Shown here piece by piece: positions 57,801 to 64,000 of a DNA stretch of 64,000 bases. A program made the position numbers and the translations under genes. Under the pieces are notes generated by a model that ran no database searches, was not told the origin of the DNA, and saw only the letters and a list, made by a program, of their open reading frames with translations. Source of the DNA: Lytechinus variegatus (Eukaryota; Echinodermata; Echinoidea; Temnopleuroida; Toxopneustidae); the NCBI RefSeq assembly GCF_018143015.1, contig NC_054746.1, positions 28,299,129-28,363,128 on the forward strand, read 5' to 3'. The stretch's first letter is position 1. Every line of letters begins with the position of its first letter.

Positions 57801-60192
57801 GAAGTGTCAACAATGAATTAATGCACACCTTGCTACACATGTTCAAAGCCAAGTCAAGGGGCATGTAAAAGCAGAATAGGCTACTCAATCATAATTACCG
57901 ACATGTGTTTGGACTTACACATCTTATTCAAACATTAACTATTGAGAGTACAAACATTAACTATTGAGAGTACAAACACTGCTTTAAATTATTTTGTTAT
58001 CTTAATTCCTATATTGCACAATTCAATTATCATTCGAGTAAGCCTGACTGTTCTAATTTAATGACAGCATTTTTCTTACCTCAGGAAAATGATACACTGT
58101 ACATGTTGTAGTTGGCTCTTTAAAGGTCAAGTCCACCCAGAAATATGTTGATTTGAATGAATAGAGAAAAATCGAACTAACATAATGCTGAAAATTTGAT
58201 CAAAATCGGATGTAAAACAAGAAAGTTATGACATTTTAAAGTTTTGCTCATTTTCACAAAACAGTGATTATGCACAAATCAGTGACATGCAAATGAGACA
58301 GTCGATGATGTCCGTTATTATTTCTTGTTTTTTATTGTTTGAATTATACATTATATATTTTTTTACAGATTTGACAATAAGGACCAACTTGACTGAACCA
58401 TATAGTATTCAACAATGCTAATACCACAGGTTCAGAGAGGAATCCATTGTTGTTTCACTTGAAAATGAGGAGAAAATTAGAATATTTCATATTTCAAATA
58501 ATAAAATTCAAAAGAAAAAGTGAGTGGATGACGTCATCAGTTTTTTCATTTGCATACTGACCAGGATGTGCATAAAACTGTTTTGTGAAATTAAGCGAAA
58601 CTTTAAAATGTCATAATTTTTTTATTTTACATCAAATTTTGATGAAATTTTCAGTGTGTTATGCTTGTTTGATTTTTCTTTTCATTCAAATCAACTTTTT
58701 GTTGGGGTGGACTTGTCCTTTAATTTAAAAAAGTTGGCAATTTCGAAACCACAACTTAAAAAATATATACTCACTATGTTTTGTTGTTAGGTTATCTGAT
58801 ATATGTGTTGATTCTCTTGTTGTTGTTGTTGTTGGAGCTCCTTGTGTTGTTGTTGTACTCCGTCTAGGTGTAGTAGTTAATGGTAATGTTACTTCGTGCA
58901 CTGGAATAATTGACTGCGTTGTTGGCGTTTTAACAACTGCTGAAGTTTGGGGCGTTGTAGAACTTGATGTACTTGTACTTGGATGTGATGTAGCGGTAGA
59001 TGTTGGCAATGTGGTTTTAAGTGTTGTTGGCATCGTTGATGATAGTATTGGTGTGGTCGTTGATGCAGATGATGCAATTGTAGTTTCAGATGGTATTGTT
59101 GTTTCTGCAAATGCTGTCATTGTAGGTGGCTCAGTTGATGTTACATTCACTGTTGTCGTGGTGGCTACTGATGTGGTTGTTAGATTCTGGGATGATGTTT
59201 GATATACTGTAGATGTATTTAAAGCACCTCCAGGCTGTAATGAAGGAACCTAGAAAAAAGAAACAAACAATTGATCTTGTAAAACATAGCAATATCATTT
59301 CCGAAATTATCTTGATTATGAGACAAATTATGCTCTTTTTAATCCTCATTTCATTGCACAATTTTCATGTATCTCAGAACGATTGAAATGACAACTGGTT
59401 GATCACAAAATATGCTTTTAGTGCAATTGTTATGAGAATATCAACCATCATGTTCAGAGTTCAATCATGTACTAGTTTGTACTGAGATTGTAGCCAATGT
59501 GAATATATGACATAATGTAATTCAAAAGATCCATGATCTATACCCTGCAACATACACAAGATACATCAATAATAACATTGATATCCAGTGGCATATCGAC
59601 ATGAGCATTGGGCATCACTCTCAGGGTGCACAATAAATGCAAAACTGAAGGGGGGAACCAAAATAAAGAATCTTGAAAAGTTTTATTTCACATACACTAC
59701 CCAAACATAAGTTGAAAGATGCCCAATTTCCAGATTTTGGTAAGAGCACAATTTTTGCACTTGCATTGTGTGCTGTGAATAGAGCGATAAGTTTATTGTA
59801 AAATTTGTAACACTGGGTCTTTGGCAAATCACAATAAAATCAATAAATATCACTTGTATCTCTCAGTGTTACAGAGCCCTAAACTGTGATGCTAAGTAAG
59901 TCTCACCTCAGATGGGATTGTTGTAGAATACTGTGGCATTGCATTGGATGTAGAACTCTCATTACCAGCAGTTGTTTGGAGATCTGTTATGATATCAGTT
60001 ATGTTGATTTGTAGAGTTGGCCCCGGCTCTGTAGTGATGGGCAAACCAGTTATATAACATGGTGTGGTGCATATTGTTGCCAGTAGCAAGGGTGTGTAGA
60101 TCCAATGTATTCTCTCCATGGTCATGAGACTTGCATAGCCGTTATTGAAAGAAGTTTGGTGGATGGTCTCAATTGTTGTTTGGATGAAGATT
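45749..60192 (-). CDS. Mucin-like single-pass type I membrane protein, five exons
   Basis: Coding exons, in transcript order: 60125-59907, 59249-58775, 53155-53127, 46646-46512 and 45814-45749; all junctions are GT/AG and phases match, giving 924 bp and 307 aa. Seen: hydrophobic signal peptide (about residues 5-24, ...TPLLLATICTTPCYITG); a Thr/Ser/Pro-rich ectodomain to about 232 with runs such as TTTTTRES, expected to be heavily O-glycosylated, and some Asn sequons; a short juxtamembrane exon; one membrane helix at 249-271 (ILLPIAVGTAFSV...AYCYC) stopped by basic SRRGSNRAAK; a cytoplasmic tail ending LLADSSEDEF. The layout resembles small sialomucins (endolyn, endomucin), but orthology cannot be claimed. 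The 60192 limit includes 5' UTR up to a TTTTTGTAG acceptor; an upstream non-coding exon is likely. Exon prediction by eye; extra or alternative exons are possible. Confidence 0.65.
46512..46646 (-). CDS. Mucin-like gene, transmembrane exon
   Basis: Acceptor TCTTCAAACAG, donor GGG|GTGAGA. 45 codons: a ~22-residue hydrophobic helix then a basic stop-transfer. Confidence 0.75.
47234..47817. mobile_element. Palindromic MITE family A, copy 4
   Basis: TTAAAGGTCAAGCCCAC at the left, GTGGACTTGACCTTTAA at the right. About 584 bp, arms complementary. Confidence 0.85.
50433..50614 (+). repeat. 91-bp tandem duplication
   Basis: Two copies starting CATGTCTTCATGAACATTC at 50433 and 50524, with only a few differences. 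Confidence 0.9.
50689..50932 (-). mobile_element. SINE with 9-bp target duplication
   Basis: On the minus strand, the body CGACCCAGGTGCTAAATGGG and CCTGGTAGG matches the SINE at 37478/39131. The 3' end GCGCTATATAAAAATTAGG sits at 50700. AACTTTAAT flanks both sides (50680-50688 and 50933-50941). The copy is 5'-truncated, lacking a Pol III promoter. Confidence 0.8.
52027..52172 (+). repeat. 38-bp tandem repeat, about four copies
   Basis: CACTCAGAATGCATTTAACT-type unit with starts 38 bp apart (cores at 52031, 52069, 52107, 52145). The last copy has a short deletion. Confidence 0.9.
52880..53085 (+). repeat. ATT/ATC-rich microsatellite
   Basis: Imperfect AAT then ATT/ATC triplets close to the 29-bp exon. 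An open frame of Ile/Asn runs here is an artefact. Confidence 0.9.
53127..53155 (-). CDS. Mucin-like gene, 29-bp juxtamembrane exon
   Basis: Flanked by CTTTCTCTTCAG and GTAAGTGC. The phases fit both neighbours exactly (A|GT before, phase 0 after), encoding SGDWNIIGIS. Confidence 0.55.
53156..55401. other. Mucin-like gene intron 3, left part
   Basis: No exon or repeat family recognised. Contains a T10/G10 run near 53204-53220 and pyrimidine-rich sequence near 55000-55070. Confidence 0.4.
55402..55979. mobile_element. Palindromic MITE family A, copy 5
   Basis: TTAAAGGGCAAGTCCACCCC to GAAGTGGACTTGACCTTTAC. Diverged in the centre but both arms present. Confidence 0.85.
56754..56911. mobile_element. 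MITE inserted within the ~150-bp array
   Basis: Ends GGGCCCGTTGCATAAAAC and GTTTTATGCAACAGGCTC are inverted. The unit sequence CTACCAG|ATGGAAG is interrupted between them, with AG repeated on the far side. Confidence 0.85.
57464..57492 (+). repeat. Hairpin at repeat end
   Basis: Stem GCTCATC with GATGAGC and inner GCCC with GGGC around GAA, followed by TAAAAA. Confidence 0.75.
58119..58723. mobile_element. Palindromic MITE family A, copy 6
   Basis: TTAAAGGTCAAGTCCACCC to GGTGGACTTGTCCTTTAA, just downstream of the Thr/Ser-rich exon of the mucin-like gene. Confidence 0.88.
58775..59249 (-). CDS. Mucin-like gene, Thr/Ser-rich exon
   Basis: Acceptor CTTTTTTCTAG. 158 codons dominated by Thr, Ser and Pro. 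Donor CATA|GTGAGTAT, phase 1. The antisense open frame on the plus strand (59011-59202) is its shadow. Confidence 0.75.
59907..60125 (-). CDS. Mucin-like gene, exon with start codon and signal peptide
   Basis: ATG at 60123-60125, with a second in-frame ATG two codons later. Ends ...CCATCTGAG before donor GTGAGACT, phase 0. Confidence 0.7.
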
Positions 60193-60948
60193 CTACAAAA
60201 ATAGGGAGTGGGAGAAATGACATGAAATAAATAAGCATACCTTTATATATGTAACACAACTGTACAAAATTTTATACAGTTTGGAAAGCCATATCATATG
60301 CCTATCTAGCTGTAATATGAACATGAAAAAGTTGTATACCAAAATATGACTCTTCCATCAAATTATGGAGCAGGATTAAGTTTCTAATAGTACATTTTTC
60401 GTAATGACATCTGGGGACTTATCATCTTTTTTTTTAGTCAAATAGCCAATATAGTCTCAATGCTAGAAAATTGTGATATTTGGTTTACAACCAATTTGAA
60501 ACCTTCCTTAATCAAAATTATAGTAACACAATATGTAGCACATAGGACTAAGGTATACGGTAGTTCAATCAATCACTGAAACAAAGTCTTCCAGATTTGA
60601 ATTCAGCTCAAGACTTCTGGTTATTAATAATAATAAGAAATCAAAACAAAGGGTTTTTACACCTAAAAGGTTTTAGTTGGGGTACATATCAGATATCTTG
60701 CCATTATGGCTAAGTAAATGGCTGCCAAAAATTACACATCTATGAAAGGCAAGCAAATCCAATTGCAAAACAAGGGGTTTCCCCAATTAGGTTCCCCTTT
60801 CAATGCGGCCTAAGCTACAAGCAGAAGTGGCTGGAAACTTCATGAATTTATTGGTATTACGACTAGTATTACGCTCATATTGTTTCTCTCGGCAATCAAG
60901 AATAAATCAAGAAATTGACACAATAACACTCAACACAATAAAAACAGA
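60193..60948. other. Upstream of the mucin-like coding start
   Basis: Likely 5' intron or promoter region of the minus-strand gene. Nothing specific recognised. Confidence 0.35.
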
Positions 60949-61080
60949 ACAGAAGAGACTTGCCCGATGTTTACGCCGACATCTTGTTTCCTATTGTTCT
61001 TCCCCAACGTTACGCGTATCGTGGGTGAAGAACAATAGAAAACAAGATGGCAGCGTAAACATTGGGCAAGTCTCTTCTGT
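60949..61080. repeat. Long near-perfect inverted repeat
   Basis: Arms of about 59 bp, starting ACAGAAGAGACTTGCCC on each strand, are separated by a ~13-bp loop (TTACGCGTATCGT). Only a few mismatches. Confidence 0.9.
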
Positions 61081-61269
61081 CTTTTCATATTTTTCTCATT
61101 TTTTTGATGAATTCTTGTTTGAAAAAATAAAATCCATAGCGTAGAAATGTCGGAAATGAAGTTGTATCCCATGTACATGATTTAGGGCTAGATCTTTTAT
61201 AAAGTAGAAATCTCGGGGGCGAAAGTTTCAGGTTTTTTGGTGGTACACACAAATGAATACAAAGGAAGA

Positions 61270-62297
61270 CCAGGGGCACGTTTCTCGACACTGTCATAAG
61301 TCTAACTTCTTGACTAATTCGGAGATAGTGAGCTACTTGTCCGCTAACCGTTTCACGAAGCCCTCTTTACCAAGATCGGGTACAACAACCTCACTAAATA
61401 TTTATGACACCTCCGAACCTGTCATAACTTCTTTCTTAATGACGTAGTGGCATCACGTGGGTAGACTACGACATGCAAAAGTGCCGATAAATTTGAAAAT
61501 TATAATCTTACGTAATCAATCATAGAGGTTAAAATTACATCCCCAAATAAGTAGGATAATGCATTCAATGATCATTGTAATACAAAGTAACTATGAAAAC
61601 TGTTGGTAAAACGCCACAAAACCATTCATTTTGAAATGGTAAAATAATCTAATCGATAAAAATTCTACCACGTCAGGCCATCCATAACTGGACTTGTATT
61701 TGTCGTTTTCAGACCCTATTGACAATTGGATAAATTCTAATCTCTAATTTATGCATAGAATTTGTCAAATCGTAAGATCGGTATTTATAAAAAAAATGTT
61801 AAACTATATTTCGATGATGTTTGGAATCGTAAAATATTGTATAATTATCATAATTTTACAAATAAAACCATTTTTGGTTTACTTTCGTAAACTATTAAAA
61901 TTGGATATCCCGGGGGTACCCATCTCAACGTAAACTTGTGATTTTTTAGTCATGAAATAAATTATTCATATTTCCGTTTTTCAGCAATTGAATGCCCCAG
62001 TCTTCATGGTATAAGTATGTATTATGCATAATTTACCTGTGCTATTATTTTTTAAAAGATGTAATTCCCAATTCATCACAATATTTGCAATTTCATCATA
62101 ATTTTTCTTTTTGAAAATTATGCTATTTTGTGACTAAGGCTACGTCTCGTCTGCTCTTTTTACCGATAGTATCGATATCAAGGTATTTTAGTTAGGAAGC
62201 CTTTCGTGAAACAGGTTTAGTAAGATTGGAACTAACTCCGTGGTTGGTGGATAAAGATATGACTAACTTGTCCATGTGTTGAGAAACGGGCCCCTGG
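61270..62297. mobile_element. ~1 kb non-autonomous TIR element
   Basis: Left end CCAGGGGCACGTTTCTCGACA and right end TGTTGAGAAACGGGCCCCTGG are inverted; similarity extends about 100 bp inward (CTAACCGTTTCACGAAG with CTTTCGTGAAACAGGTTTAG). No transposase frame in the AT-rich centre. Confidence 0.8.
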
Positions 62298-62459
62298 CTT
62301 CTTATGAGAGTCACCTTACGTTAGTAAATGATTTTTACTCTCTAGAGGCCTCCTGGCTAGGTTCAATGACCCAAGGCCAAGGCAAGGATGAACCTAGACA
62401 GGATTAACCGTCGTTTCTGGGGATTTATTCAATAATTTCTGACATTTTACTACAATCGC

Positions 62460-62980
62460 CATTCACCGACGGTAATGTGTTAGTGCGAGCCTGCATGTGT
62501 AATCTGGCCCGACAATTCGGAGGACGGGTTTTGTCCAGATTTTTTATTTCTTTTAGATTCTAAATGACATTATATTATCTTGATTTTCATTAGACTCTAA
62601 TCTTTCTATTGATACTATGGAAAAGATATAAACTATACGTTATCAATGAGTTATTCCCCGGGTTATTCCTTATTTTTTAATTTTCTGCCGGAGAGGAAAT
62701 TATGGCAGCCGTCAACGAGTTGTGCTTTTATCAAGGCTTTCCGATTAAATTTTCGATATCTTGGCCAATCAATGCGAGCGACAAGTTCCGAACGCGCACG
62801 CATATCAACATGTACAAGCGCAAAGCAGCGGCACAAATCGCGATAGGTAGCGACTGGTAAATACGTCTGTAAGGATGATGACTTCATCCAAGATGGCAAC
62901 TTACGTTGACCAACGAAAGGATCGAAGATGACGATGTTTTGATCATCATTTCAAAGGAATTAGCGGTAACTGCAGTCTAA
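62460..62980. promoter_or_regulatory. CpG-richer segment, possible promoter or first exon
   Basis: CpG density rises (GCGAGCGACAAGTTCCGAAC, GCGCACGC), with a YY1-type word CCAAGATGGC at 62888-62897 and a donor-like AAG|GTACGA at 62981. It could be the start of the mucin-like gene (minus strand) or of a gene to the right (plus strand). Speculative. Confidence 0.3.
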
Positions 62981-63150
62981 GGTACGATATTTCTGAATTT
63001 TAAACATTTTTTCGTAAATATGGATGTGATTTATTTTTCATAATGTGACATTTTATGTACAAAAAAAACGATCGGAATATCGGGTTTCCGCTGTTAGATC
63101 TAACGTTACTGCTAAAATACGTTGTCTGTACGTACGGGCCTCCAAGCTCT

Positions 63151-63324
63151 CTTCAGTCTATGTATTGGTGAGTGAGCCAACGCAGTTCAGCGGAACAACC
63201 AAAATACAGAGACTGAAGCTTTAGTTTTGGCATGTTTGGTCTTAGACCAAAAGCTTCGGTCTCTGTTTGGTTGGTTGTTCAGCTGAACTTCGTTGGCTTC
63301 ACTCACCAAATACAGAGACCGAAG
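63151..63324. repeat. Fourfold nested palindrome
   Basis: A ~19-bp word CTTCGGTCTCTGTATTTGG appears four times in alternating orientation, at 63151, 63199, 63254 and 63306. The whole block is also an inverted repeat around about 63237, pairing GGTGAGTGAGCCAACG with CGTTGGCTTCACTCACC. Confidence 0.85.
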
Positions 63325-64000
63325 TTCTAGCGCGATCTGTACAGGGGACTCAATGGCCATATGTTTATGTAGTTAAGATCGGATAAAAGGGGGAAGTGAA
63401 TTTGCGCGACAGCCGAGGTCACTGTTTTTGTTCCTTTTAACTTCATTTTTCTCTGTTTTTTGGCAATTAATGCCAAGAGGGAATATAAATTTGCATTTTG
63501 GTCGCATTAATTTTCAAAATTTTTATTCATTAAATACAAAATTTGAAGATCCCCGACGGGGGGATTCTGCATTACAAGTCCCCTAATGGTGGCTGCACGA
63601 TAGCGAGCCGTCTGTGTATGGTAGTGGATCGTATTACCGAACACTTTTCATGAATTTGATCATATCAAACACATTATTCCAATAAAATTCACCAAACTTT
63701 CACCATAAATACACAAATACCTACAAAATATAAACATGCAGAAATTTTGCCGAAATTGTTTTTCATTTTTACGACATCAGCTTCCAATCGGACCCCTCTT
63801 CGCAAGTGAAATATTTTGGTCACTTGAAAAGGTATCGTATTACCGAACGTGTGTTTTCTATGGGAAAAGTTGGAAAAACAACCAAGTCACTGATGAGCTA
63901 TTTTGACCATATTTTATTGTTTTGAGGATATAAAGACTTCGAAATTGTGTTTTTGATAATTTTTCATCATTTTTCTATTTAAGTTCCCTTTGGAAGGAAG
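63325..64000. other. Right flank, nothing recognised
   Basis: AT-rich. The word ATCGTATTACCGAAC occurs twice, at 63628 and 63834, but no gene is supported. Confidence 0.35.

Noticed and set aside
59011..59202. Plus-strand Val/Asp-rich frame
   Set aside because: It is the complement of the Thr/Ser-rich mucin exon.

Overview
This is a metazoan genomic window, most likely an echinoderm and probably a sea urchin. The reasons are AT-rich DNA with many short MITE and fold-back families, frequent TACATGTA-type words, spliced genes with long repeat-filled introns, and a secreted sulfatase of the kind expanded in echinoids. The species call is inference; no name can be read from the sequence. I see no bacterial operon, CRISPR array, complete tRNA or rRNA.

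Left part (1-11,650): no host gene. A 10.7 kb composite palindromic element (899-11603) fills it. Its perfect 13-bp termini start TAGTAGAGCGGAT and are flanked by a TAA duplication inside the middle copy of a 27-bp tandem triplet. The outer arms are ~390-bp tandem units carrying about 21 copies or near copies of GTTGCCATGGCAAC, the RFX/X-box palindrome. The inner part is a second, head-to-head array of ~175-bp units carrying CCAAGATGGC-like (YY1-like) words. A 5'-truncated CR1/L2-type LINE with an open RT frame is inserted in the right arm.

Middle (12-38 kb): an intronless tubulin cofactor C gene (TBCC, minus strand, 15984-17045) and a seven-exon secreted sulfatase (plus strand, 21276-37383, 525 aa) whose exons I could join in frame. 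Its third intron is 9.5 kb and holds an array of four ~0.7-1 kb degenerate modules. Between and within these genes are several non-autonomous elements, including a hAT-type MITE with a perfect 8-bp duplication.

Right part (37.5-64 kb): a SINE split by a 1.56 kb hAT-like element, a nested-TIR element at 41648-42185, and then a five-exon minus-strand gene (60192 down to 45749) encoding a 307-aa mucin-like type I membrane protein: signal peptide, Thr/Ser-rich ectodomain, one membrane helix, short acidic tail. Its introns hold four ~590-bp copies of a palindromic TTAA-bordered MITE, a SINE with a 9-bp duplication, and a ~150-bp tandem array ending in a hairpin. Past its first coding exon are a long inverted repeat, a ~1 kb TIR element, a CpG-richer segment that may be a promoter, and a fourfold nested palindrome.

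The three host genes (tubulin folding, sulfate-ester hydrolysis, cell-surface mucin) show no obvious functional link. The striking feature is the density and nesting of palindromic mobile DNA.
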